From: Mycteria americana
Lineage: Eukaryota > Chordata > Aves > Ciconiiformes > Ciconiidae
DNA: 64,000 nucleotides
NCBI RefSeq assembly: GCF_035582795.1
Contig: NC_134366.1
Coordinates: 149,467,519-149,531,518 of the forward strand
Reading direction: 5' to 3'
The notes under the pieces are model-generated. The model saw only the letters and a program-made list of their open reading frames with translations. It ran no database searches and had not been told where the DNA came from. This document shows, one piece after another, positions 12,681 to 25,100 of this stretch. Made by a program: the position numbers and the translations under genes. The first letter of the stretch is position 1; each line of letters begins with the position of its first letter.

Positions 12681-13428
12681 GCCCTGGTCCTGAATGTAAT
12701 TAAGATGACATGCAAGCAGTTAGTTACTGTGGTGAGATGCAATCTCTTGAGAAATTGTACTGATTCAAACAGATGCAGGGGGGTTGCTAGATAGTGATGT
12801 ATAGTGATGTATCTGATCTTTCTATCAGCAGCTTTAGCTTTCACTAGATACCTATTGTACCTCAAACATATCATCTAGAGGTAACTGTTTTGCTTTTAAG
12901 TACTTAGTGTACTTAGTATGCCTTCTGCAAAAGGAAAAGTTACAGCATGTTCTTTGACATTTGCATTTCTAAAGTGTACACATAATTTGTTAACGCAAAT
13001 TAATATTAAAGAGTGTACTGTACATGCTGCCATTCGGGTTGTCAGATAGCATCTTTCTCAGAACGGTGAGCTGTGCAGGTTAACTTCAGTGCAAACCTTT
13101 GTGCAGTTTTCAAAGTTTCTTCTAGATTGTGTTATCTTTGCTGCAGCAATAACAGGCCTAAGAGCAAAGGAAAATGCCCTGCTGGATGAGAATCACGTGG
13201 GCTACGAGCCCCTGCCGTATTCTGGACACTGTTTATTGCACTCGGAGGACTGGGTTGTGCTGAGTGCTCTAATGTCTGTACTCCAAGTGCTTTCCGTATA
13301 ACTTTGAAATGCATCAAACACATTTGACAAGCAGTAAAAGGGAAAAAGGCCAGTGAATGCATTTCCCGGGAAGGCCACCTACAGTAAGCTGCTGTGATTA
13401 TGGGGTTCTTTCAGGAAATTACTCTTTG

Positions 13429-13446
13429 CCCCCCCCCCCCCCCCCC
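13429..13446. repeat. Poly-C homopolymer, 18 bases
   Basis: Eighteen consecutive C followed by GCC, about 750 bases after the longer tract, in the same intron. Confidence 0.95.
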
Positions 13447-15615
13447 GCCTTTAAATTTCTCCTGACTTAGCTGTCAATACTTGGTAATGTAAAACTTCTG
13501 AGACTGATTTTCAGTGTACTTCTGTTCTGAAAGCTGTATGTGGCAGTAATTCTCCCCCTCCCCTCCAAATTCTGATCTAGGTTAGCAGCATGGAGGCAAG
13601 TGAACTGCCCTTCTAACACACAGGTTATGGCTGAAAAGCTGGTTACATTGAAGACTGACAAATTCTATGTATGATATCATTGTTAAAGCTTTCCTTTTGG
13701 CTTTTGTTGATAGCTGTCAGATGTCGGTTTTCTAGACCTTCACCATCCACCCATGTGTCACCAGGTAGCAGCATTTGGTATAAAAACGGGCTTATGTCCC
13801 TTGCTCGAGAAGGAGCAATGCAATGCTTGGCTTATGTATTTTAAGTATTGCTGGATAAATAAATTTTAAATATTGTTGAGGGGCGACAGTGACAGGTCCA
13901 TGATTGCAGCACTTCAGTGTTGTCAAGCTTCCCAAAAATCGCAACATGTGGTTTGATTCCAAGCCCCAAGCTATATTTTGGCTGCTTGCGAGCTCCTGGT
14001 TTCTGCTGGGATGGTGGTTCGCAGCCTGATGACAGCCCTGCTGTGCGCTTGGTTACTGGGGCTTGAGCCATTTTTTGGAACCAATTTGAGCAACTTCTTT
14101 CAGGAGGTTTAAATGGTAGGGAGAAGATTCCCTGCAGCCAGCAATACCTTGTCCTTAGTCTGTTCTTGCTGGTGAACTAGTGGTAGAAATTGTTTGGCTT
14201 TTTTTTTTCCTTTTCTAAGGGGTTAAAAATTTTAAGGAACTAAGTATGTCTGAATATTGTGGGGTTTGTACTGTAATATTGAAAATGTGCTGCAGCAGTG
14301 CTTCATTTGACCCTGTTAGGTAGTGGCCAGCTGCCTGGCCTCCTGAAAGTATTTCTACAGTATAATATAGTATGAGGGTTGCCCCCTAACGCGGAGATTT
14401 CTTAACTTACTTAGGTCAGGAGCAGCAGAAAGTTGAGGTGATTGCACCTGGTCAGAGAAGGAGTTTGGGTGTTGTTACTTGGCTTGTGCCTTGTTCAGTT
14501 TTGTGGAAATGCTTGGAATTGCTGAGCTGGTAAAAGAAACCTCTTTATTATGCAGCTTCTTTTCCTGTAACAGGATTTCTGAATTTAAGGACACGTGCAT
14601 GTGAAAATAATGAATATTGATATTATAAACGATGAAATAGTGATGATGTGGTTATGCTGCTGTGCTTGTAAGAGACTGTGAGACTGCATGGGAAAACTTT
14701 GCTCCTTTTTAACCGGCTGGCTAAAAGCAAAAGTCCCTTTGTGTTGCAGTGATTTGTAGGAAGTTAATGGCTTTTGCCTAGCTTTGACTACTTGGTAACT
14801 GTCTCTTTACCTTGGTCACGCTATAATCAATTACCTATAGTCTAGTCCTTGTTGGACTGTTGGTAAAACTCAGTAGCTTCTCTCATAATGGTAATAAAAG
14901 TAAACTAAAGAAAACTTAAAACAGAAAACTTTTTTTTTTACACTGGCTGTTTTAAGTACCTGTGCATAGTAAAAAGGCATAAGCCAGTGAACAGTCAGGT
15001 GTGTCATGGGTGTGCATTCATGAAGAGAGGGTAAATAAAATTCTGTTAACTCAAGGAAGCTCATCTGAACATGTAGATGTTCTGGTAGCTCTCAAGTGCT
15101 AAAACATGTGGGTGCTCTGAAATCTAGGAGGTGCTATTTTTAGTGTATACTTGTGTATAAGGGATATACATCAGAAATCCTTTTGTCAATGTTCTCTACT
15201 TGTAGTTTAAAAATGCTGCAAGAAGCATGCTGGCAAATACTATTTATTTCGGTCACCGAAGGCCAAATCCTCTTCTTCACATTGACTGAGAGATGGTCTA
15301 GCTAGCTGCTAGCAAGTTGCCTCCATGTGTGCTCTAAATACAGTAATCCGTAACAACAACAAACCACACAACCAATCTGGTTTTGGAGAACTGCTTGCAA
15401 GATGGATTTGGCAACACTTCTTGTAGAACAGCTGTATCTGGATCTGTTTTTTCTATACTAATGATACTGTGTGCCCTCCACCAAAGAGTTTAAATATGAC
15501 TATTTCAAGATTTAAAAGGTATGTTGATGCTGTGGATTCTCTTTGTTGTGCTGGGTTAGCAAAACTTAAGGCAGGGTCTAGATTGCTCTGAAACTGGTCT
15601 GATCCTTTCGATTGA

Positions 15616-15644
15616 TTTTTTTTTTTTTTTTAATTTTTTTTTTT
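15616..15644. repeat. Interrupted poly-T tract
   Basis: Sixteen T, AA, then eleven T. On the minus strand this could be the A-rich tail of a retroposed sequence, but no element can be recognised beside it, so simple slippage is as likely. Confidence 0.85.
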
Positions 15645-18600
15645 CCATGTCCATTTAATGTTAAGTGTGGTAGTATTTGTATATACCAAGTTATTTGCTA
15701 GCCCAGATGGGTGGCCCGGTGCTGCCGAAGTGGCTGTTGTCAATTAAGCCATTCCTTCACAGGCAGCGTATCGGATGGGAAGGGCACACCCGGCGCCTGT
15801 CCAGGCAGCCTGGAAGGGAGGGGTACATCACTGCTGCCAAACTGGAAAATAACATTTGCTGGGACAGACTCTTCAAACAGCTAAACAATTGGAGTAGGGA
15901 AACATTAAATTGTAAACAGAAAAATATATTCCAGTGTTTGGTATTGCAGCCTGGTTGAGTGATCCTTTAGGCACCAACCCAGCACGCGGTGTTCATGTCT
16001 GCTGGAGCTTCTCGAGCTGGAGCACGATCCCAGGCTCCTGGCCTCTGCCCTTGACTCTTCTGGCACATTTCTAAGGTGTTAGTCTGTTGTTCTTCTGATA
16101 GCTTTTAGCTACTCACAGCTGTGCAGAACTTTGGAAGGAACTTGAACTTTTTTTGGGCTCGACATCTGCGGAAGCTGGTTTTGAAACCCTGTTCTGGTGT
16201 ATGTTCCCAGTATTTGGTTAAGATGAAGGATGCAGTTTGCTAGCACCAGAGGCTAAGCTAACTACTGCTAGTGCTCCTAAATACATGCAAATGGAAAGTT
16301 GAAATACTAGGGTATTTTCCCATGATGGCAAAGATTTGATCTGAATGTTGGGCTTTTTTCAGTTGTTTGTTGGTTAATTTAAAAGGGCATATGTGTTTTA
16401 TATATAAAAAACCTGTATATTTATAAACTATGTGTTGTGTGTATATACATAAACATACAAAACCTCAGCTGTTTTGCTTATACCCATTTCAGTATGCTGA
16501 CAGCTGTAAGTATTTGATATGCCCATAGTTGCCTGGATCTTGCTTTCTGAGCTTTGACAGATGAGTTTGTTGTCGAATTGGAAACACTGTTCACAGTGGG
16601 TCAGGCCTACCTCTCTGTTTGCAGAACTCAAGCTTTTAGGGTTGTGTGTCTGCGTGCTATGGGTTTTTTTTGCTTTTAAAAAATTCCTTTAATTCTAGCC
16701 ATTACCTGTTTTCCACATGCACATTCTGGCTACCGCCTCCTTCGCATCTTGAAAGGCCTTAAGAATTTTCCCATCTAAATGGCAGCGGTTCAGCTGGCAG
16801 TACCGTGTTTCACAAGTGCTGTTCAGAGCCCTGTAAGCCTGTATCGGTGTTTGGGGAGTGCTCAGCTTGTTGGCAGATGGGTAAGGACATGGAGATGAAC
16901 CGAGTTTAGGAAGCTGCTCCCTTTGTTGTTCCAACCCTTGACTACCAGGTGGGGGATGGAGAACTGCATATTTCTTTCCAGCAGCAGCTCTGTCTCTATC
17001 ATGCCGTGACAAAAACAGTATCAGCTACCATGTTTTATTATAAATAGAAACCCGACAGTGGTAATAAGCAGCTGATTTCATTAAAAAGCTGGCTCTCTTA
17101 CAAGAATGTTGCTCCTGGGCTTCTGCAGTGAGGTCTCTTCTGCCCTGAGAGGCATTCAGGGACCTTTTCTAATGAAGTTGGGGGTGGGGGGAAAATACAA
17201 CCACTTCGAGTTAGTCTAGGAGTGGATTGAGGCTCTCCTGATCATGCACTTTCCTGTGCTATGAGCCCTTCAACACTGGGTTTCTACCTTTCATATTTTC
17301 TGTTACTGCCAAGCGGGAGAAGGTAGTGGGAACAGCTTTGGGACGCAACAATTCTGGACTTCTGTGGCTCTTTGATGGGTACCACGTGTTTCTTGCTCGG
17401 AGCAGGGGTGCTGGTGTTACGGCACGTGGCGTTACGGCGAAGGCGGTTCCTCTCGCCCTTTGCATGGGGCGGGCTGCAAACTGGCCAAACTCGTCTGGTG
17501 GGGCAGCCCGCTTCCTCTTGACTTTATTTTCCTCAGGTCTCTTCTATGATTATTTAGCATTACCACTCATTTGGGATGTGAGAGCTAGTCTTTCTGTTTA
17601 CAAGCAGGTTAAATTAGTGTTCTCTTTCTGGCTGAAGTTTATTGTGTTAAATACCAAACCTCGTGAGAAGCTAATGTGCAGATCTTGAATGGTTTTGCCT
17701 GCATACAGCAGCTTAGGCATTGTATTAACTGTTCAGCAGAGTAGCTTGGATAGTAAAACAGCATTGCTCTGCTCTTGCTGTGCTAATACATATGCTCCTT
17801 GGCAAAACCGATAGTCTTTTGCTAAAAATAGATTCCTGTACCCAAACTAGCTTCTGAGTGGGTTGGGGAATATAAGGTCATTCATCTTGAAAGATCTACC
17901 TAGAAATGATCTCCATCCCCAAAATGGAAGTGGCCTTTCTAGGCATTCCTAGCTCAGTTGGATAATGGCTATTGCAAATTTGAAGAGTAATGCACTTGCC
18001 ATGCAAGTTTGATAATAAAGGTTTTCTTGTTGTTGTTGTTCATTTAGAATCATTTACATTCTACGAGCAGTTTTTACACAACTGGTCAATTAAAGGGAAA
18101 CAGCAGTCCTTCCTTGGAAGTTGGAAATTAGAGTATATTAAAATTAACTGTAATGTATTGAAAGAATTACTAAACTGGAAGGTGTTAGGCAGTTAAAATA
18201 GGGATTTCTACGTTGTACCTTCAAGAAGAGTTTTAGTGGGACTAGACTTTTGACAGTCATTTGCAGCAGTTTAAAAACAAAAACCAAACAGATTTGTCTG
18301 CATTACTATGGTAATTAGAGGTTTATGATGACATCTGACTAGACAAATGCATGTATTTGCTTTCATGATGTATTTGGACATGACTAAATGCTGGACTGAG
18401 AAATAATCTAAAGATTTCTAAAATATTGGCAAGGCAGAGTGTTCGCAGGTTGCACAGTATGGAGTAACGTGGTTGCTGTTAACGCATTTCCAGCATGGTT
18501 TCTGCGAGTCTGTGGCCAATGTCGGAACATTAGCCAACAGGTTGAGACAAATGAAGGGTTAAGACTGCTGGTTTGTACTGGATATACCAGTAAAGGAGTG

Positions 18601-18735
18601 AGTTAGCTCATCTGTGTTTCCCCATGCTGCAGCCATTGCTACACAGGCTTGTGCAATGTAGGAAGCCATGTCTTCACAGTGGGGAAGAAAAAATAAAATA
18701 AAAAATCACATTCATGTAGAAAACATTACACTGAG

Positions 18736-18875
18736 AACCACAGAAATGAGACTTGGGAGAGGTCCACAGTATCATCTATTCCACTTTCCTGCCAGTGTAG
18801 TATTGATTGATGCTTATACTATGTTTTCTCTATAGTGTTTGGATGAAAATGTCACAAGCATCTTTCCTTCCTTAG
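18736..18875 (-). mobile_element. Old CR1/L3-like LINE relic
   Basis: The blocks GGGAGAGGTCCAC, ATCATCTATTCCAC, CCTGCCAG and TATGTTTTCTCTATAGTGTTT follow each other as in the 3' part of old sauropsid CR1/L3-type elements read in reverse (the 'aagggacctcaagaggtcatctagtcca ... cctgc ... agtgttttgtcca' pattern). The copy is highly diverged and non-coding. The end near 18875 is uncertain. Confidence 0.5.
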
Positions 18876-19115
18876 AGTAATCCAAAGCAGCCTTGGTATT
18901 GCCACCATTCTTTTCTGGTGTTCTATCTTGCCGCTTTTTTGACTTTATTAAATGGCAATAAGGGTGTGAAAAGTGGTGCAGAGAGGCAACAGCATACATT
19001 GCCTTAAGGAAAAGGTAGTATTTTTTTTGTCTGTAAATCAAGTCAAAGTTTCTGTACTGCCGCCGGTACCTTTCTGAATGCTGCAGTCATTAACCAGATT
19101 AGTCAAAAGTGACTC

Positions 19116-19147
19116 TGGATAAAGACTATGTTGGATAAAGACTATGT
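19116..19147. repeat. 16-bp perfect tandem duplication
   Basis: TGGATAAAGACTATGT occurs twice without a spacer (19116-19131 and 19132-19147), a recent slippage-type duplication. Confidence 0.9.
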
Positions 19148-19952
19148 TGAAGAAGTTCAGGGGGATCTTGTTGTCTGCTTCCTGCTGTCATCTCTACTTT
19201 GATATAGTCTCTTTAATCTCTTGGTCCTTCTTATTTCTTTGCAGTATTGTGATGTAGCTTTTTGTCATTCTTGATAACCTGATATCTGAAAGATATGAAT
19301 ATCCTCTGCATCCTTACTGGCTGGTTACAGTAGCGACAGCAGGACAGTTTGTTAAATACAACAGTTTTGGGAATACTTTTATGAAGAGAATTATTAGAGA
19401 ACTGCTTGTTAGAAGGCTGTATTTCTCTTTAAGTGACAGTTGTTGTCTTATGTTTTAAATAGCATCCAGGATAGCTAGCTCCAGCACAGTACAGGCATTT
19501 AGTTGTTACTGTCATGTCAGCTTTTAGCGGTGATAAAACCTTAGAAAGCATTTGTCATACTTGGTATCTCCTCTCAACATAATATTTTTGGGGGTGAAAT
19601 TTCTTTTAATTTCACTTAACTGTATGGTCAGATTGGTCTTTTTACTGTTTTATAAAAAGCAACTGGTGAATAATGAAAATATACAATTAATATTAAAAAA
19701 CCCTGCAGTTAATTGTTATGGATGTATTTAAATAACTGTAAACTATAAAATGAAATATTAATGAATTCATAAATGGATTAATGGATACTTAAAACTTCAT
19801 TTTCCTCAATATTTTATTCTATGTACTGAATGATAGAAATAACATTTAATTAAATACCTCTTGCTGGTATTTCTATATCATCTTTAATCCAGCTCTTACT
19901 ACCTTTATGGTCCTTGACAAGTAGTGCTGACTTGTGCACGAACACTTGGATT

Positions 19953-19970
19953 CTGATTACCGCTAATCAG
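19953..19970. repeat. Palindrome with homeodomain-type half-sites
   Basis: CTGATTA-CCGC-TAATCAG is a perfect 7-bp inverted repeat around a four-base centre. The arms contain TGATTA/TAATCA, the core of several homeodomain sites, so a dimeric binding site is possible. It could be chance in AT-rich intron. Confidence 0.6.
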
Positions 19971-20340
19971 ATCTAAGTGCATAGAATGCTTAATTTTGCC
20001 AACAAAGATGACGCCGTGAAACATTCAGGACAAGCGATGGTATCGTCCTTCTCTGTATCTGTTGAAGGAGGCTGTGTAGGAGGTGGAACTAGTGAGGCCA
20101 AAGTAAGATTTAAAATTTATGCTGATTTCTGTTCTGACTTGTATCAGAAACTTGGAATATCTGCTATGCATGTGTTTAGTTCAGCAATTTTCCACACTAA
20201 AACTATTTGCAAAGCATTAGACATTGATAAGTTTCCTTAAACAGGTTGCACTTCAGAAATTTACATTGTATTTTACTTGGCAGTGGTGCAAGAAGTCAAG
20301 TGTTCTTAAGAGCAATACATCTAATATTAATAGAGATTAG

Positions 20341-20359
20341 AGTACTGTATTACAGTACT
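20341..20359. repeat. Perfect 9-bp inverted repeat
   Basis: AGTACTGTA-T-TACAGTACT has perfect 9-bp arms with a one-base centre. No function is known. Confidence 0.8.
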
Positions 20360-21540
20360 GAGATGTCTTCATAGCTGAAAGTTTGTTCACAAAAAGTAGT
20401 GATATTACCATTTCAGACAGAGCTTTAAATTAGAGGGATGTATGAGGGTTCTGGGTAACTTAAGTGTATTTATTCAACTGTAAGTCAAATTAGCGTGTCT
20501 TCCTTGCATAGGCAAAGTGCAAGAGGAAAGCTGAATGAGTCTGATGTGATAATATAATGTATAACAATTATTTGAAGCCTATTACTAAAAAAAAAACGTA
20601 ACTATGTACTAAATGACTGATTCTGCCTGATGAACTCTTTTTAAGGAGAGTGTCATATTTTTCCTCTGTAGATCCAAAAGATGAGTCATCTTACAAACCA
20701 GTCATTTAATGCACATTATATATCTGATCTGCAGATAGTCCTTGTCTGTCTTAGGTTTACAGTTTACTTGTTTCTGTCTTGTAAAAGTTGTATTGATCTT
20801 CTGTACCTTTCATGTATGTTTAACTTGTGTGATTAAGTGTAATAAAACAAGATTCAGTTCTAATTGAAATCTCTATTTTATTCAGAGCCTTTGAGTCAGA
20901 CATGATAAAAGGCAAAAGTTAAAGGTTTTAATTAAGTGACTCTAAACAGAAACTTTTATTATGAAACATGTATGTTACCTTTAGGCAAGGAGGAAAATGG
21001 GTTAGTTTGAATGTACGTGGTGAAACGTAGTTGCTGATGTTGTCTGTATGTGCAAATGCAGATGTGAGAACAAGGGCTCTGTATGACAACTGGATAATTA
21101 TTTAGAAGTTTATTGAGTGGCAAGGTATAATGTGCTTTCATTTAGATCTGCTATTTCTACCTTTTCTTTCTTTATTCTATTCCTTTTGTATTCCTCCGTT
21201 TCAGAGTCTTCTCTCTTCTATTCTCTACATTTGCTTCACTGCAACAACATCTAGATCTCATTTCATCTGTTCTAATGGTGTGATCAGATACTGTGGTTAG
21301 TGACATTTTTTTATTGGACTTGTGTTACTGAATCTGGCTTGGAAACATCCAGGATCTGCTGCTGCTTTAGGACTGGATGGGTCTCTGTGTGGTTAGTTTT
21401 GAGCTCTTGTACTCTTTCCAGCAGCTTAAATACACTTTTTTTTCTTTAAAGCTGTCACCTTAAGTGTGAATGTACGTAGTAATGGATGAGCTGCCTGCAT
21501 CCTGATACCATAGCTCTGAGAAATCTAAACTGCCTGGTTT

Positions 21541-21640
21541 GTATTAATGCAGTGTGTTAAATGTAATTGTTAACAGGCTAATTGCTAATTGTAAAGATGA
21601 TGATAAATGAACTGGCAATTATGGCAAGGCCAGTAGCATT
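21541..21640. promoter_or_regulatory. AT-rich candidate conserved element in intron 1
   Basis: The stretch is dense in TAATTG/CAATTA-type cores (TGTAATTG, GCTAATTG, GCTAATTG, GGCAATTATGG) with a GATGATGATAAATG block. This is the style of vertebrate non-coding elements bound by homeodomain factors. There is no coding frame. Conservation cannot be judged from one genome, so this is a suggestion only. Confidence 0.25.
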
Positions 21641-24600
21641 TTCCTCCCTTGAAGGAGTGTTGAAGAAAAATAATGCTAAAAATTAGATGCTTATTAATTA
21701 ATGCTTGTTAGCAGGGATGGTGTACTGGGCAAGACTTGTTCTTGCCCAGGCCAGAAAGTAAGAGAGCACTGCCGGTTCTGCTGTATTGCTGAAGAAACTT
21801 GGGAATTCAGGTTGTGTCCCTGTCCTTGCATACCTTTTGTGTCTGTCCTGCAGTCTAAAGGGAGTGCTGGTTGTGATGGTGGTATGCGCTGAGCTAGGGT
21901 GAGGAAATGTTTTTGTGCTGAGTGGTATGCAGTCTGCATCACTACACCATAATAACTCTTTTTTTCATCTCATTTCTCCCCTCCAGCACCTTTGTGTTAT
22001 CTGTGGTTCTGCTCTGTGGTGATCATGCCAGCTGCTACAGTGCTAATATAGTAGTAGAAGACTTTTCTGGCAGTGTTGAATTAGGTGTAGCTGTGTCAGT
22101 CGGGGTTGCTTGCTTTTTAGTTGACTCCTTATGTCTGTCTTCAACTACAGCTATTCTTCTGTGCAGTTTAGTCTGGCCTCTATCAAGAGCAGAGCTAACA
22201 TAGGAAATAAACATTCTCCTATTTTAAATAAGACCTGTAGAAGCATTGAGTCCTGGGAGATAGTCGGTTTGGTCACCAGGATACAGTGGCAGAAGGAAAC
22301 AAATTATGTGCGAAGCGATTTGTCAGTGCACAGCAACCCTAACAGAATTATTTTCCTGCTGCAGTAGTCTGGAATGTTAATAACTGTAGTAAATATGTGA
22401 CTTCCTCAACATGGGTTGTGTTTTAGGTAAGTGGGTACCTTGTTAGTTCTTTAAATGTTTCAGTAACATCTAAATTTGCTCACTTTGAAGATGACTGTTC
22501 TCACCGAGAGGATACAAATGTAAAACTGGAGTGAAATACAGGAGCAAGAAGATCTTGATATCTTGATAACAGAATTGTTATTTCTGTAGAAGCTTCTTGT
22601 GAGTGAAAGTAGAAATAACTTAGTGTCAAAGACAGCTCTGCATATGGTAGAGAAGTTGGAGCTTTCTGTGTCATGAAATATTTTGTTACCTTTAAACAGC
22701 ATGTTATGCTATGGAGATTAAAGCCTTTGCCCAGCATCGTCATTGTGAAATGGGCTTACTGAGAGCATGTGTGTGAGAAGGAGGACAAACTGAAGATACT
22801 GCAGCATTTTGAGAGTTGAGATTTATTTATTTGGAAAGGCTGCTAAACCCTGCTCATGGTGCAGCTCTATGTAGCGAATTTTTCTTACAAGGTGATCTAT
22901 TTATTTTTGCGATGTTTTGAGTAGCAGCTAGCATTACACTGCAGTCTGGACACAGAAAATGAATCCGATGTGATGGACTGATGGTCCTTATAGACAAATG
23001 GAGTCCTCCTTGCATAAGGGCCTGGGGACCTTTGGGAGTTTGTATGCAAAAAGTGTGAAACTGGAGACAAATGTGATAAAAGTCTGAACAATAGGTTTGA
23101 GGTTTTTGACTTGACAGCATCCATAAACCGAGACTATGTATAAGATGCTTCCACTCTCCCCTTAAGTGGAGCTGTTTAGCCTGTCATTTTGAAGCCCGTG
23201 GTTCTGGTTTATTCCTCACTTGATTTGGGGCATGTTTTCAGCAATTTGCCATCACGTGGGAACTGCTTTGTTTGATCAGGTCTTGAGATCCTGCATTTTG
23301 ATGACAGTAATCCAGTATCTGCTTCTTATAGTGGCCAGCAGTAGAAACTTCTGAAGAACATTTTAGCTGGCAGAGAGGAGGATATTGTCATCCAGTTCCA
23401 GGGTATGATCTGTTATCTTTTACAATATATATGTGAATATGCTTTAAGAAAAGATTGTTATAATTTTAAAAGACTATTTTATTTGATAACCTTGCATAGC
23501 TTTTGGACTGTGACATCTTGGGGTTCAAAGTTCCTTTGTGTGTCCAGACAATATTTTAATTTCACATCTCCTTGGTCTGTGTGCTCATGAGAAGAAGAGG
23601 TGCATCTCTTCTCCTGACTTTAGCTCTTGTGACTTAGGGATGGCTTCTCTCTTTGTATTCCTGGTCTATTTTTTTCCATGTTTCATTATTATTTGTAATC
23701 ATTATACTTTCCACGTAGTTTCTCATTATCCATTTCTGAACTTCCTTCCTCTCAGAAAAGGCTAGTGAAGGCAAATGAACATTAGTGTGCATGGGATTTC
23801 AGATGGATTTTTCATTTTTAGTTCTCTAAAAATTTGTAAGAAAAATGTCAGAGTGTTTGTTTTAAAAAGTCTAATCTATTGGTGTGGGAAAATACAATTC
23901 ATGCCCTGGAAAGGTGGAATAATCCATCAGCAGTCTGTGGCTTTTACTGCCTTAACTGAGGCTGATAGGTGAGAATTTCTTGGATGTTATAGACAAAAGT
24001 TTCAATCTAGAAGAGATGCGATTTATCTTGGCTTTCTTAATAGTCCTTAACTTGCCCTGGATTCTTGCTTTAAGTCCAGTAAGTGATTATTTTCACAACA
24101 AGCTGAAAGTACAGTCTTCAGCGCAAGTTCTGGAGTCATGTGTCTTGGTTTTGAGCCATGATGATTATTAAACGATCCTGGTTAGAGTTGTTTTCTCATA
24201 GTTTGTCCTAGAGAACAGTTAATTAAAACCTTTAGCCTTTTCTCCCCCTGTTTTCTTCTCCCAATGACTTGTATTTTGAAATCTTTCATGGTGACCTTGA
24301 ACAGAGTTTGCTGTTTATTGGCAGGGAGTGCAGAGTTGGAGTTGTGGAGCAGTGAGTGCTTCCTACAGGTTGCTGTAACTTCACACCAAGAGCTTGCTTC
24401 ACTGAAACTCATCAGTATGATTGTGGGGTTTTGGCAGGGGTGTTCTCCCTTGTGGACTAGCAAAAGCATTTAACTTGCTGTAATTTGCAGATAATTCATA
24501 TAAAAGTGTAAGTTTAGAAGTAATGCATATTGATTTGTACCTGCAGAAAAGTGTATTCTTCTGGTCTGTCCCCTTTGCACTTTGCTGACTGATTTCCTTC

Positions 24601-25081
24601 CCGGCTTCACAGGGAACATGGGATTATTAAATAACTTTAGACTGACCCTGTGACTGACTCCTTGCTTTCTAAGTCTGAAGCGGCTGTTGGTTCAGCTTTG
24701 GCACTTGCAAAGGCTGTTTATTGCTAGTATGTTGTTAGAAAGGCATGGTTATTTGGCAGTTAATGGCAATTAACCCTCATTCCAAGTCCTGGGCTTTGGC
24801 AGTCAGGCACCTGAATTTGATTTTTGAGCCTAGGACTACAGCAAACACACAACAAAAAGTTCCTAGTTTATCTTTTGCGTTCCCTCCTTAGTACTTTCTC
24901 CTTGGTAGATAGAGAAATAGTAGTTGGGGCAAGCCGACAGCATTTCTGTGGAGTGGCACCTCTGCATTAGACAAGGCTGTAGTAAAAGTGAGGCGGATCA
25001 GTTAACCTGAAAAACTCACTCCCAAGTGCCAGTGTTGTGCCTCCTTGCCAGTGGTAGTAGGTAGTTGGAAGGTGTATATTT

Positions 25082-25100
25082 AAAAAAAAAAAAAAAAAAA
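25082..25100. repeat. Poly-A tract, 19 bases
   Basis: Nineteen consecutive A in intron 1. No retroposed body is recognisable on its 5' side, and flanking duplications are not obvious. Confidence 0.9.

Noticed and set aside
12362-12874. 170-codon minus-strand frame in intron 1
   Set aside because: It passes through the poly-C tract as a poly-Gly run and otherwise looks like random AT-rich translation, so the length is due to the homopolymer.
13945-13970. GGTTTGATTCC resembling a tRNA B box
   Set aside because: No A box, no cloverleaf stems and no terminator at the right distance on either strand.
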